Positions 25,432 through 33,913 of a stretch of DNA of 64,000 nt are shown here, one piece after another. The notes below the pieces were generated by a model that saw only the letters and a list, made by a program, of their open reading frames with translations, searched no databases and had not been told where the DNA came from. The DNA is taken from the IMG/VR virus record IMGVR_UViG_3300025000_000053, positions 1 to 64,000 of that record; one strand, given 5' to 3'. Origin of the DNA: a virus. Each line of letters begins with the position of its first letter. Position 1 is the first letter of the stretch. The translations under genes were made by a program, and so were the position numbers.

Positions 25432-26184
25432 ATGAGTAGAAAGTTATTGGTTAGTATTATTATCTGTTGTTTATTATGTATTTGTGGAGGTGCTTTTGCT
25501 AATCAACCAATAATTAAGATTGATCTTATTACTAGGGACTTTTCATCAACCCCCCTAGTAAATGAAAATGGTACTTTATTAGCTCCAGCTAAACCTATTG
25601 CTGAAGCATTTAGGGGGACTGTTAAAGGTACTGTTAATACTTGCTATGTGTATATAAATCGTGGTAATAAATGTGTTGTTTTGAATCCTACTAATATAGG
25701 GGAATATTATCTTCAAGAGGGTAAGTATGTTAAAAGTAAAGATACCTCAATTGCAGGACAAGTAATAAATGGAAATTTATATATACCTATAAGAGCTTAT
25801 GTTGAAGCTCTTGAAGGTAGAGTTCTATGGGATGGAACTAAAAATACTGTAATGGTTTATACTGATTCTGCTGATGTTAACTATTTTTTAAGTAAGCAAA
25901 AATTAGAACCATCCTCTAATCAAAATTCAGAATCTTCTAATGTAAGTGTATCAGAAAATTCACTAGATAGAAATGGTAATGAAATCCAAATAGGAGATAT
26001 TGTTTCATCTGGTGGATTTTATGGAAATGTGCAGCAAATAAATGGTAGTAGAATATTAGTTTATTGGGATAGTAAATCAGAATTCATTCCCGATAAAGAT
26101 ATTACTTTCTGGGCATCCATAAATGGAATTAGATATAAATCCAGTAATTGGGTTGATTCTAGTGGTGTATTAATAGAAAGATAA
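25432..26184 (+). CDS. Secreted protein with copper-amine-oxidase-N-like stalk domain, 250 aa
   Basis: Residues 1-23 form a signal peptide (MSRKLL, hydrophobic core, AFA cleavage site before NQ). Residues 35-140 fit the copper amine oxidase N-terminal domain used as a surface stalk in Firmicutes: LLAPAKPIAEAFRGTV, YVYINRGNKCVVLNPTN, NLYIPIRAYVEALEGRVLW, NTVMVY. A Ser/Asn linker (PSSNQNSESSNVSVSENS) leads to a small beta domain (GDIVSSGGFYGNVQQING), resembling an SH3/KOW-type barrel. An exported phage protein could alter the host surface, for example superinfection exclusion or lysis timing; this is inference. It probably came from a Gram-positive host. Own promoter and terminator. Confidence 0.8.
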   Translation: MSRKLLVSIIICCLLCICGGAFANQPIIKIDLITRDFSSTPLVNENGTLLAPAKPIAEAFRGTVKGTVNTCYVYINRGNKCVVLNPTNIGEYYLQEGKYVKSKDTSIAGQVINGNLYIPIRAYVEALEGRVLWDGTKNTVMVYTDSADVNYFLSKQKLEPSSNQNSESSNVSVSENSLDRNGNEIQIGDIVSSGGFYGNVQQINGSRILVYWDSKSEFIPDKDITFWASINGIRYKSSNWVDSSGVLIER

Positions 26185-26193
26185 ATTTTTATT

Positions 26194-26231
26194 AATAAAA
26201 GAACTTTTAATTAAGTTCTTTTATTTTTTTA
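26194..26231 (+). terminator. Rho-independent terminator
   Basis: AATAAAAGAACTT (26194-26206) pairs with AAGTTCTTTTATT (26213-26225), then T-rich. Confidence 0.8.
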
Positions 26232-26262
26232 GTATTATTATATATTTTAAATATATATTATT
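26232..26262 (+). promoter_or_regulatory. Candidate phage promoter (GTAT + TATATATTATT)
   Basis: GTATTATTA starts at 26232, TATATATTATT spans 26252-26262, spacing 20 nt. The first start codon behind it is the small ORF at 26348. Confidence 0.6.
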
Positions 26263-26347
26263 TCATTGAATAAAATATTATTCCCACAATAAGGGGAAAT
26301 AAATATACTTATTGTATATATCTAAGATGATATATTTAGGAGGTGTA

Positions 26348-26425
26348 ATGAATTTTATCTCATCATTCTCAATTTCGTTAATTTGTTTCTGTGTTCCATA
26401 TATGTTTTTTAAACTTATATTTTAA
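26348..26425 (+). CDS. Small hydrophobic peptide, 25 aa
   Basis: ATG follows AGGAGGTG by 3 nt. The reading MNFISSFSISLICFCVPYM then FFKLIF is one membrane-spanning helix with two Cys. It stops 12 nt before the next ATG and 2 nt before its ribosome binding site, a compact two-gene arrangement. It may be a small membrane effector or only a leader peptide tuning translation of 26438. Too short for a family call. Confidence 0.45.
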   Translation: MNFISSFSISLICFCVPYMFFKLIF

Positions 26426-26437
26426 GGGGGTATTAAA

Positions 26438-26878
26438 ATGAGTTCAATGAATACTCATCAATATGTAATTATAACTTTACCAAGTTCTATTTATGATTCT
26501 AGTAGGGAAGTGGCATCTTTATCATTAAAGAATTATATTTTTCAGTTTTGTCAAAAGCATGGAATTACTCCAGCTAAATTTCCTGTAGATATTTATAGCA
26601 CATATAACAAATGTCCAGAATATTACTGTGATGGTAGTAACCCATTTGAAATTATTGATGCTAATTTCGATGGAATAAAGTTAATTTCCAAAAAGGAAAA
26701 AGTTGAATTAGCTGTAGCCATTGAAACAAATTTACCATGTGAGAATATTGTTAGACTTTTTGAACTAAAAATTATTCAAGGGTTTTCAGTTCATGTTTTC
26801 GGCTCAATATTCCGTCATGATAACATATCGGGTTTATTAGCAAAGTTGTTCAAGATAATCAATGAAAAAAAGAAATAA
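26438..26878 (+). CDS. Hypothetical protein, 146 aa
   Basis: ATG start after AAGGGGG. A soluble alpha/beta protein: MSSMNTHQYVIITLPSSIYD at the start, CPEYYCDGSNPFEIIDANFDG near residue 65, helical end (LAKLFKIINEKKK). The paired Cys (C66, C70 in CPEYYC) might be structural. Unrecognised. It follows the 25-aa peptide gene in one short unit. Confidence 0.7.
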   Translation: MSSMNTHQYVIITLPSSIYDSSREVASLSLKNYIFQFCQKHGITPAKFPVDIYSTYNKCPEYYCDGSNPFEIIDANFDGIKLISKKEKVELAVAIETNLPCENIVRLFELKIIQGFSVHVFGSIFRHDNISGLLAKLFKIINEKKK

Positions 26879-26898
26879 AATTTTGTTCTTTGCCATTA

Positions 26899-26924
26899 TC
26901 CAACACTAATAAAAAAGTGTTGGA
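26899..26924 (+). terminator. Hairpin after 26878, weak terminator candidate
   Basis: TCCAACAC (26899-26906) pairs with GTGTTGGA (26917-26924), but no T tract follows, so termination is uncertain. Confidence 0.35.
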
Positions 26925-27017
26925 TACATGAAAAGAATTATAACGCTTGCAAGTGCGAAAATACTTGCATCGTCATTGTAATTAAAAAATATTACTTTGA
27001 CGTAAAAAGGAGGAAAA

Positions 27018-27545
27018 ATGAAAAATAATAGTTTTAAGAAATTAACAGAGCAAGAAAAGAAAGCAATGTTACTTGCTGTTATTGCCAAAAGAACTGAAGG
27101 TAAGTTAAGTAAAAGTCAGTTGGAATATATGGTTAGAGATATTCCAACAGATGTGCAATATAGCATTAAAGTAATAACTGATGCTAAAGAATTTGCAAAG
27201 GCTATTACTTTACCTGACTATGAAATGAAACATTCATGGGCAGGAGAAACAAAATGTAATGCTGAAACTAATATTTTATTAATTTCAGGTATAAAATTTG
27301 GTAGAACAAAACATTATCAATACCTTGATAATGGTAGTTTAACTAGTGAAGAAAAATGGAACTCTTTACCAGATTTTGATGTGAATGAAATTCATGCAGT
27401 TGCAGTTAGTATTCGGTCTTTTAGTGATTATAACAATGAACACTACAACAATACTGATAATTTCATTTATATTTATATACCTTCTAACATGGCCTTTATT
27501 GTGTCAAAAGAAGTTCAATATATTCTTGATAATTTCTCTATTTAG
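27018..27545 (+). CDS. Hypothetical protein, 175 aa
   Basis: ATG start after AAAAGGAGG. The N-terminus is basic and helical (NNSFKKLTEQEKKAMLLAVI, residues 3-22), the rest is a mixed alpha/beta domain with GMETN/Thr-rich loops (CNAETNILLISGIKFGRTK). No motif recognised. It is followed by a zinc-ribbon gene in the same direction. Confidence 0.7.
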   Translation: MKNNSFKKLTEQEKKAMLLAVIAKRTEGKLSKSQLEYMVRDIPTDVQYSIKVITDAKEFAKAITLPDYEMKHSWAGETKCNAETNILLISGIKFGRTKHYQYLDNGSLTSEEKWNSLPDFDVNEIHAVAVSIRSFSDYNNEHYNNTDNFIYIYIPSNMAFIVSKEVQYILDNFSI

Positions 27546-27610
27546 TTTTCATCGGTTTGGTGTTATCCGTTAAACACTAAATAAAAATTTTAATAAAATG
27601 AGGTGATGAT

Positions 27611-27784
27611 GTGATTAAAAGAATGACATGTGATGACTGTGGTAATACATTTTCAACTAATACAGAAAATGTAAATGACCAAGGTATGGTTCTTGATGTT
27701 CAGTGTAAATGTGGTAGTTGGGAAGTTAATATAGCCAAAGATGAAAAAGTTGAACAAATACTTCCTAAACATTTAAGGAAATAA
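27611..27784 (+). CDS. Small zinc-ribbon protein, 57 aa
   Basis: GTG start after GAGGTGATG. The protein begins MIKRMTCDDCGNTFS and has a second pair in VQCKCGSWEV, giving CxxC...CxC, a zinc ribbon. The remainder is short and charged. Such minimal zinc ribbons often act as adaptors or transcription-linked factors; nothing more can be said. It lies between 27018 and a terminator. Confidence 0.7.
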   Translation: MIKRMTCDDCGNTFSTNTENVNDQGMVLDVQCKCGSWEVNIAKDEKVEQILPKHLRK

Positions 27785-27796
27785 TCAGATTTAATT

Positions 27797-27837
27797 AATA
27801 AGAGAACTTTTTAATAAGGTTCTCTTATTTTTTTTAT
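27797..27837 (+). terminator. Rho-independent terminator
   Basis: AATAAGAGAAC (27797-27807) pairs with GTTCTCTTATT (27819-27829), then T8. Confidence 0.8.
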
Positions 27838-27854
27838 ACTAGGAGGTGTACTAT

Positions 27855-29294
27855 ATGAATATTATTAAGGCTAAACATACTTCAATTATTATTCCTAATT
27901 ATAATTTAGGTGATAATTTAACATTGGAACATAGTTTATCAGTTTGGAATGATAGTTATTATAGATATGATAATAAAGGCTTTTATTATAATAAAAGCAC
28001 TAAAGAATTATTATTACCAAGAGGTTTAGATTTAGGTTATTTAGAAAAAGTTTTTAATTTAAATATAGATATTGATTTTAAACCTGATCCATATGAAACA
28101 GTTTCATACAGATTAAAGGTAGAACCAAGAAATGATATACAAAGAAAATCTATTTGTTTTTTAATTGGAGAAGATGATTTTTCATATACTAAAAAATATT
28201 CTCAGTTAGCTTTAAATTTAGGTACTGGGGATGGAAAAACGTATACTGTTATAGCATCACTTTCATTTATAAGAACAAAAGCTATTATATTTACTCATGT
28301 TAATGAGTTAAAGAAACAATGGATAAAAGAGATTAAAAAATTTACTGATGTAATAGACTCTCAAATATGTAATATTAGTGGTGGAGCTACTATAAAAAAA
28401 ATATTAAAATCCGATAAGCTACCTTATAAAATTTATCTTGTTAATCATAGAACCATTAATAATTATGGTGAAACACATGGTTGGGATAAAGTGACTGAAT
28501 TATTTCAAAAGATTAAAGTTGGGGTTAAAGTTTATGATGAAGCCCATTTTGAATTTGATAATATAATAAAAACTGATTTACATACTAATACTAAAAAAAC
28601 TATTTATTTAACAGCTAATTTTGAGAGATCTGATTTTAAAGAAAATAAATTATTTAATTTATGTTTTAAGAATATTGCTAAGTATGGTGTTGAAACAAGA
28701 CATGAAAAAAGAAAGCATATTGTATATTTAGGTTTATTATTCAATAGTAAACCTGATATAGTTAACCAAGCTTCTATAAAGAAAAGACATGGATTTGATA
28801 AAAATACTTATATTGATTATCAAATAAAAAAAGGAAAGATATTTGATGTATTATTTTATATAATGTATTATTTTCATGATAAAGAAGGTAAGATGCTAGT
28901 ATTATCTTCTAAAATAGAATCTACTGAAGTAATAGCAAAATATTTAAAAGAAGAATTTCCTGAAAAAACTGTAGGTGTTTTTAATTCTACTATAAGTGAA
29001 AGTGATAAAATTAAAGCATTACAATGTGATATAATAAGTTCAACTCCTAAAAGTTTAGGAACTGGGTTAGATATACCTGATTTAAGATTTATTATTATGA
29101 CAGAACCATATAGTTCATCTATAACAGCTAACCAAACATCTGGTAGATTAAGAGAATTATCTCCAGAAATATATACTTTTTTTATTGAGTTGGTTGATAC
29201 TGGATTTAATAAAGTTCATAGTATGTATAAATCTAGAATGAAAATATTTAAACAAAAATGTGCTAAATTGGTTCAATTAAAATACACTGAATAA
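27855..29294 (+). CDS. UvsW-like SF2 DNA helicase
   Basis: A recombination/branch-migration type helicase, likely acting on DNA junctions as T4 UvsW does. GTG at 27846 overlaps AGGAGGTG, so the ATG at 27855 is the start, giving 479 aa. Motifs: Q-like PRNDIQRKS before Walker A GTGDGKT (123-129); TIIFTHVNELKKQW (motif Ia region); DEAH (228-231) in VYDEAHFEF; LTANFERS (motif III); a C-terminal RecA domain with ISSTPKSLGTGLDIPDL (motif V) and QTSGRLRE (motif VI). Length is close to T4 UvsW (587 aa) without its N-terminal extension. No promoter box is seen directly upstream; the preceding terminator might be read through. Confidence 0.85.
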   Translation: MNIIKAKHTSIIIPNYNLGDNLTLEHSLSVWNDSYYRYDNKGFYYNKSTKELLLPRGLDLGYLEKVFNLNIDIDFKPDPYETVSYRLKVEPRNDIQRKSICFLIGEDDFSYTKKYSQLALNLGTGDGKTYTVIASLSFIRTKAIIFTHVNELKKQWIKEIKKFTDVIDSQICNISGGATIKKILKSDKLPYKIYLVNHRTINNYGETHGWDKVTELFQKIKVGVKVYDEAHFEFDNIIKTDLHTNTKKTIYLTANFERSDFKENKLFNLCFKNIAKYGVETRHEKRKHIVYLGLLFNSKPDIVNQASIKKRHGFDKNTYIDYQIKKGKIFDVLFYIMYYFHDKEGKMLVLSSKIESTEVIAKYLKEEFPEKTVGVFNSTISESDKIKALQCDIISSTPKSLGTGLDIPDLRFIIMTEPYSSSITANQTSGRLRELSPEIYTFFIELVDTGFNKVHSMYKSRMKIFKQKCAKLVQLKYTE

Positions 29295-29300
29295 AATAAA

Positions 29301-29311
29301 TATATATTATT
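29301..29311 (+). promoter_or_regulatory. Candidate promoter box TATATATTATT
   Basis: TATATATTATT starts seven bases after the helicase stop and lies 33 nt upstream of the GTG at 29344. Confidence 0.4.
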
Positions 29312-29343
29312 AAGTAGAATAAAAAATAAAGGGGTAGATAAAT

Positions 29344-29550
29344 GTGATTAATATTAAGAAAATTGAAGTATTAATGTATGAGATGACAATTACAGCAGAT
29401 GACATGTGTGAACTTTGGGAGATTATGAATACAATAAATAGAGGGGATTCAATAGGTACTGGTGTTATTAAGAGTGCTGAAAAATTTTTTAATAAACTTG
29501 AGGATATTAGACCCGGTGGTGGCTTTGAACAAAGAAAATATGTAAAGTAA
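29344..29550 (+). CDS. Hypothetical protein, 68 aa
   Basis: GTG start after AAAGGGGTAG (the ATG three bases upstream is immediately followed by TGA). Helical protein with MTITADDMCELWEIMNTI and a Gly-rich end (IRPGGGFEQRKYVK). Unrecognised. It is followed by 29600 with its own ribosome binding site (AGGAGG). Confidence 0.65.
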   Translation: MINIKKIEVLMYEMTITADDMCELWEIMNTINRGDSIGTGVIKSAEKFFNKLEDIRPGGGFEQRKYVK

Positions 29551-29599
29551 TAATTATATATGTCATAATATTTAATAAAAAATAGGAGGTTTATTATAA

Positions 29600-30181
29600 A
29601 TGAAACAATATCTTGTAACCTGCGGTATAATACCACAATCAGGTGAATGTAAATTTGGAGAAAAATGTACTCCTAAAATGTGCCCAAATTTTATACACAA
29701 TTTATCAGATAAACAAAAAATTATTGAGATTATTAAACATCATGTTATATTTAGTGATGATGAACTATTTGAGGAACACCGATTTGTTGGTAAAGCTGCA
29801 AATGGTAAGTATTTTTATTTATGGGGAGAAAAATATCTTACTGATGGTTTAATACCAGTAATAAATCTTGGAAATACAGATAGTGGTATTATGTATTTTA
29901 ATACTAAGGATGATGTTATCGAAGCATTTAATATTGTCCTTGAAATAATTGAATTTTCACAAAAAGAACTTCTTGGTAAAATATGTTTTAATAAACATTC
30001 GATTAGTCATAAAGCTGTAATAATAAATAGTAGTATTTGTTATTTAGATGAAGAAACAAATGAAATAAAGGTAATAGATAATAAGTTAAATTCTTTACTC
30101 TTTTGTACCATTAATAATTTATATTATGAAAATTATTTAAATCTATTTATGAAACTTAAATATGATGACTTGTTACCATAA
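29600..30181 (+). CDS. Hypothetical protein, 193 aa, Cys cluster at N-terminus
   Basis: ATG start after AGGAGG. The N-terminal 35 residues hold four Cys (TCGIIPQSGECKFGEKC, then TPKMCPNF), a possible zinc or disulfide knuckle. The rest is an alpha/beta domain with an aromatic section (NGKYFYLWGEKYLTDGLIP) and a Gly-poor C-terminus. No known motif. Unit ends in a very strong terminator. Confidence 0.7.
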   Translation: MKQYLVTCGIIPQSGECKFGEKCTPKMCPNFIHNLSDKQKIIEIIKHHVIFSDDELFEEHRFVGKAANGKYFYLWGEKYLTDGLIPVINLGNTDSGIMYFNTKDDVIEAFNIVLEIIEFSQKELLGKICFNKHSISHKAVIINSSICYLDEETNEIKVIDNKLNSLLFCTINNLYYENYLNLFMKLKYDDLLP

Positions 30182-30189
30182 ATATATAA

Positions 30190-30232
30190 AATAATAAGTG
30201 ATGATTATATAATCATCACTTATTATTTTTTT
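30190..30232 (+). terminator. Rho-independent terminator (17-bp stem)
   Basis: AATAATAAGTGATGATT (30190-30206) pairs with AATCATCACTTATTATT (30211-30227), T run after. Confidence 0.85.
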
Positions 30233-30233
30233 A

Positions 30234-30264
30234 GTATTTTTAACATAATACTTTATATATTATA
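30234..30264 (+). promoter_or_regulatory. Candidate phage promoter (GTAT + TATATATTATA)
   Basis: GTATTTTTA starts at 30234 in the terminator's T tract and TATATATTATA spans 30254-30264; spacing 20 nt, as at 446. Confidence 0.6.
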
Positions 30265-30309
30265 AATACATATATAGAAAAGATTTAGTTGTATTGGAGG
30301 TGAGATTAG

Positions 30310-30576
30310 TTGAAAGCAAAAATAGAAACAAAAATAGGTTTAAATAAAGATGAATATATTAAATTCTTATCATTAACTGAAATAAGTTCAGGTGAATGGA
30401 TAGCACTAACTAATAACAATAGGGAATTAAGTATTACAGTAATTGATGGGAAAGAATTAACTGTTACTGTAAAAGAATCTAAAGAAATATTATTTAAAAT
30501 AATATTTCGTGGATGTGTAAATAGAATAGTTCTTATTAGAAATCTATTACAATTACATGGATATAAAATTGCTTAA
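30310..30576 (+). CDS. Hypothetical protein, 88 aa
   Basis: TTG start after GGAGGTGAG. Small alpha/beta domain (TEISSGEWIALTNNNRELSI; TVIDGKELTVTVKESKEIL) ending in VLIRNLLQLHGYKIA. A single-gene unit between a candidate promoter and a bidirectional terminator. Unrecognised. Confidence 0.7.
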   Translation: MKAKIETKIGLNKDEYIKFLSLTEISSGEWIALTNNNRELSITVIDGKELTVTVKESKEILFKIIFRGCVNRIVLIRNLLQLHGYKIA

Positions 30577-30581
30577 ATTTA

Positions 30582-30618
30582 AAAGTACAGTGATTTTTTC
30601 ACTGTACTTTATTTTTTT
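30582..30618. terminator. Bidirectional terminator between convergent genes
   Basis: AAAGTACAGTGA (30582-30593) pairs with TCACTGTACTTT (30599-30610). T7 follows rightward; it separates 30576 (plus) from the stop at 30620 (minus). Confidence 0.8.
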
Positions 30619-30619
30619 G

Positions 30620-31345
30620 TTAAATAATGAATATTGGACTCTGTTCTAAATGTGAAATATCTCGATATTTCTCAATCATTTCTTTTCTATCAGATTCAGC
30701 GTTAGACCATTCATCTATTTTTAAAGATATTGTACCATAAGCTGTTTGAATTTCATTATAATGCTTTAATGTATTATATAAGAATCTTTTAATATCAATT
30801 AATGCTAATTCATAAAAACTTTCCCATTGTGTTGATGGTATTGTGGCCAGATTTGTAGTATGGGCTAACCCAATTTCAACATCAATTTCACCATACATTG
30901 TTGCAAAATTATATAATACTAAAATATTAGGTTCTTGAAATTTAAATGTCATCGGTGGGGCAGCAACCGACATTAAATCAGCACTAGCTTGACCTAACAT
31001 TAATGATTCATATGTTGAAATTTCTCCATCAAATATTGGAGATGTATATCCATTAGAAAAAGATTTATTTTTAGGATTTACATTCTTTATCATTATAACT
31101 TTTTTATCACCAAAAATATCAGGTAATTTATAAGATGATTCACTGTAATTAGAATTTAAACAAGTTAGAGTTCTTATATCTAAATTTAATTTCATTGTGT
31201 AAGGAAAGAATACACTATAAGATGTTAAAGACTTTAATTTAATAACATTAAACAATGTTTCATCAGGTTTTTCAAAAGGAAGAGCTAATCCATATATACC
31301 TAAATCCATTTTTATAGAAGTTAATAAATCACTAACATTTATCAT
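30620..31345 (-). CDS. Probable virion or head-completion protein, 241 aa
   Basis: ATG start after GAGTGGTG. The N-terminal half holds beta strands (LKLKSLTSYSVFFPYTMKL), the centre a Gly/Ser loop (YTSPIFDGEISTYESLMLGQ) and the C-terminus a long helix pair (FYELALIDIKRFLYNTLKHY, then SDRKEMIEKYRDI). The final helix pattern resembles tail-terminator/neck proteins of large myoviruses. It lies 23 nt downstream of the prohead protease in the same direction, supporting a virion assembly role. Function is inferred. Confidence 0.55.
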   Translation of the reverse strand: MINVSDLLTSIKMDLGIYGLALPFEKPDETLFNVIKLKSLTSYSVFFPYTMKLNLDIRTLTCLNSNYSESSYKLPDIFGDKKVIMIKNVNPKNKSFSNGYTSPIFDGEISTYESLMLGQASADLMSVAAPPMTFKFQEPNILVLYNFATMYGEIDVEIGLAHTTNLATIPSTQWESFYELALIDIKRFLYNTLKHYNEIQTAYGTISLKIDEWSNAESDRKEMIEKYRDISHLEQSPIFII

Positions 31346-31368
31346 TTTTTATCACCACTCTTATTTTT

Positions 31369-32199
31369 TTATAGTCTTGACATAAAATGAGTAATATCTC
31401 TTTTTATTTTATCCTCAATTTTTACAATAAAAGTAGAACCATTTTCTTTTAAAATCACATTTTTAAAATCAGATGTAACTTCCATACTTTCACTTACAAC
31501 TTCATATATATTAGAGACCAATTTAATATTCTTTGATTCAGTTTTGATAAAATCAACAATTTGTGATTCTTGAACTGTAGTTAATAGATTTTCTTGTATA
31601 GTGTTACCACTAAGTTCAATATTTTTAATAATTTTTTTAATTGGAACTGAATCATCTCTATACGCTTTATCATGACTAGGAAGTATAACCCAATCATATG
31701 TAACAACATGACCTCTACTATTAATTAACCCACCATTAGCTGTTTTAACAACTTTAGCTAATGCTCTTAGACTAAAAGCAGGTTCCATTCCCTGTAAGAT
31801 AGATTTAGTCATATCTTTACCAAAATGGTCATTATCTAATGTCTCAATTCTTCCTCTTAATAAATTACCAGATAAATTAAATGATAAAATTTTATGAGAT
31901 GTTAATTTAGGATCAATTACTAATATACGTTTTGGATCATCTGATGTTGGATGACCTGCCTCACCACACCATGAGTTCTTTAATATTAATTCACTAATAT
32001 GAGGAGCATTTAATGATTCCATCATAGGTTTATCAACATATAATCTCCCGTTTCTATTTTTTATATTAAACTCTTGTAATACTGTATCAAACTGTAAATA
32101 AAATAAATTATCTCTATTGATTGTTTTTAAATTTATTGGTTTAACTGGTTCTGAAACAGACTCCCTTATAAGATAAGCGACAACTTCTTGTTTTTGCAT
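31369..32199 (-). CDS. Prohead maturation protease (T4 gp21-like)
   Basis: Cleaves the prohead core/scaffold and capsid during maturation. ATG start after AAAGGAG; 276 aa. Diagnostic stretches: NIKNRNGRLYVDKPM (47-61), CGEAGHPTSDDPKRILVID (79-97) with the conserved His, LLRGRIETLDND (113-124), and MEPAFSLRALAKV (139-151) with the catalytic Ser of the herpes/T4-type fold. The C-terminal ~100 residues (LPSHDKAYRDDSVP, then Ile/Lys-rich) may be a scaffold or self-cleaved tail. It lies on the strand opposite to the capsid gene, which is 2.5 kb to the right. Confidence 0.85.
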   Translation of the reverse strand: MQKQEVVAYLIRESVSEPVKPINLKTINRDNLFYLQFDTVLQEFNIKNRNGRLYVDKPMMESLNAPHISELILKNSWCGEAGHPTSDDPKRILVIDPKLTSHKILSFNLSGNLLRGRIETLDNDHFGKDMTKSILQGMEPAFSLRALAKVVKTANGGLINSRGHVVTYDWVILPSHDKAYRDDSVPIKKIIKNIELSGNTIQENLLTTVQESQIVDFIKTESKNIKLVSNIYEVVSESMEVTSDFKNVILKENGSTFIVKIEDKIKRDITHFMSRL

Positions 32200-32345
32200 A
32201 ATTATATAATCAACTCCTTTAAGTTATTTTATAGGTATTTTTAAATTATTGTTTTTGGTTGTTCATATAATTCTTATAAATAAAGTCTTTATTTGTAACA
32301 CAAACAAATATTTAAATGAATATTTATAAAGGAGTGAATTAATTT

Positions 32346-33899
32346 ATGAATATAAACATAGATAGAGTTTTATCTAATGTAAAAGTTAATACTATTAAAA
32401 AAGAGTTTACTATTTTAAAAGAAAACTATTCGGCTGTAAATTCAATTAATTTTTTAAAGTTTGTACGTTCCCAACCTATTGATACTATTTTTGAGAATTC
32501 TCAATATATATTTTCAGAATTAAGAGAAGGATATAAATTTTACAATAGAATTTTAAAATCCTTTGATTTATCATTAGAACAACTACAAGTTCAACAAAAT
32601 AAATTAAATGATTTTATAACTAAATGTAAAAATGAAAAATACAATAATAAAAATCATCTTATTTCACTTAATGAATCTATTGAGTTTATTAAATCGGAAA
32701 TACAATATAAAAATAGTTTTGAATATTTAAAAGAATCCATTATTTATGATATTCATTGTAATTATCTTCAGCCAGTATTGGAAAATAATATTAATGACAT
32801 AATGGATGAAATTATATTAGATATAAATTATGAGCCTGAACTTTTGTCTGATTATCAAGCTCTTATTCAAAATATAGAAAAAAATTATATATTAGTAACA
32901 GGAAAGAACTTTCCTTTAATTCTAACCAAAAACACTGTTCTTATTTTATCTATGGGTGGAATTATAGCTGGAACACTTCTTATATTAGTTTTATCAATAC
33001 CTTTGCTGATAGTTAATTCAATTATAGAAAAAAAATTAGATACTAAATATATTGAATCATATAAATATTGTATAAGGAAAGAAATATCAAGATTGAAATT
33101 ATCTAAAGAAGAGGATGTTAATAGAAAGAAAAATACTGATAAATATATTGACCAATTGGAATTGGCATATAAAAAATTAGATGAGTTTAAAGGTAGTAAT
33201 ATTATTAAAGAAAATACTGGTTCAGTAACAACTATAAATGAGGATGAAAATGATTTAACAACCACCATTTTAACTCAATTTATTGATACTTTAGTATTTG
33301 ATGAAGAAGAAGATGACGAAACTGAAGACATGCAAATTGAATTAGAAAATTTTAATATTTTAATTAGAAATATAAGAAAATTACAATCATTAAAAGAAAG
33401 AGAATATTTACAAGAAAGTTTAATTAATGATGCTAGTAGAAAGGTTGCTCATGCAGTTCGTTCTACAGGCAAATCTATAAGTAATGCTGGTACTAATGTT
33501 AAAAAATCAACTAATAATGTTGTAGATGCTTTTAATGATACAATTGATAAATATAGAAAAATGCAAGCAAATGAAAGAAGAAATAGAATTATTGAAGGTG
33601 GTTCTCAATTTACTTTAATGAAAATAATTAAATATGGTATTGCAGTTGGGGGAATTTGGGCTGTTTCACCAGCTTTAGCAGCTATAGGTTTATTGGCTTC
33701 AATTGCTCTTGATATTAGAGCTGATGATAAAGCAAGAAAAAAAATTCTTGATGACTTAGAAGATGAATTAAAAATAGTTGAAGCTAAAATAGAAGATTCT
33801 AGAAATGATGAACAAAAAGAAAAAAAATATCAATTAATGAGAATTAAAGGTAAATTAGAAAAAGATATTGCTCGAATTAAATACAGGTTAAATGATTAG
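32346..33899 (+). CDS. Large coiled-coil protein with hydrophobic segments, possible virion/core protein
   Basis: ATG start after AAAGGAGTG; 517 aa. Long charged helices fill residues 40-180 (FDLSLEQLQVQQNKLNDFI; NNKNHLISLNESIEFIKSE). A membrane helix follows at about 197-227 (TVLILSMGGIIAGTLLILV), a second hydrophobic stretch near 430-450 (GGIWAVSPALAAIGLLASIA). The C-terminus is a basic/acidic coiled coil (KARKKILDDLEDELKIV, EKKYQLMRIKGKLEKD). Between lies a basic Ala/Ser stretch (SRKVAHAVRSTGKSISNAG). Placement between the prohead protease and capsid genes suggests an inner-head or injected membrane protein. Function inferred. Confidence 0.6.
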   Translation: MNINIDRVLSNVKVNTIKKEFTILKENYSAVNSINFLKFVRSQPIDTIFENSQYIFSELREGYKFYNRILKSFDLSLEQLQVQQNKLNDFITKCKNEKYNNKNHLISLNESIEFIKSEIQYKNSFEYLKESIIYDIHCNYLQPVLENNINDIMDEIILDINYEPELLSDYQALIQNIEKNYILVTGKNFPLILTKNTVLILSMGGIIAGTLLILVLSIPLLIVNSIIEKKLDTKYIESYKYCIRKEISRLKLSKEEDVNRKKNTDKYIDQLELAYKKLDEFKGSNIIKENTGSVTTINEDENDLTTTILTQFIDTLVFDEEEDDETEDMQIELENFNILIRNIRKLQSLKEREYLQESLINDASRKVAHAVRSTGKSISNAGTNVKKSTNNVVDAFNDTIDKYRKMQANERRNRIIEGGSQFTLMKIIKYGIAVGGIWAVSPALAAIGLLASIALDIRADDKARKKILDDLEDELKIVEAKIEDSRNDEQKEKKYQLMRIKGKLEKDIARIKYRLND

Positions 33900-33913
33900 G
33901 AGGTGTTATTAAT

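Noticed and set aside
26928-26981. Short ORF MKRIITLASAKILASSL on plus
   Set aside because: No ribosome binding site and no neighbouring signal; likely chance.
32279-32294. Inverted repeat AAATAAAG/CTTTATTT in the divergent gap
   Set aside because: Too short and A/T-only to separate from chance in this composition.
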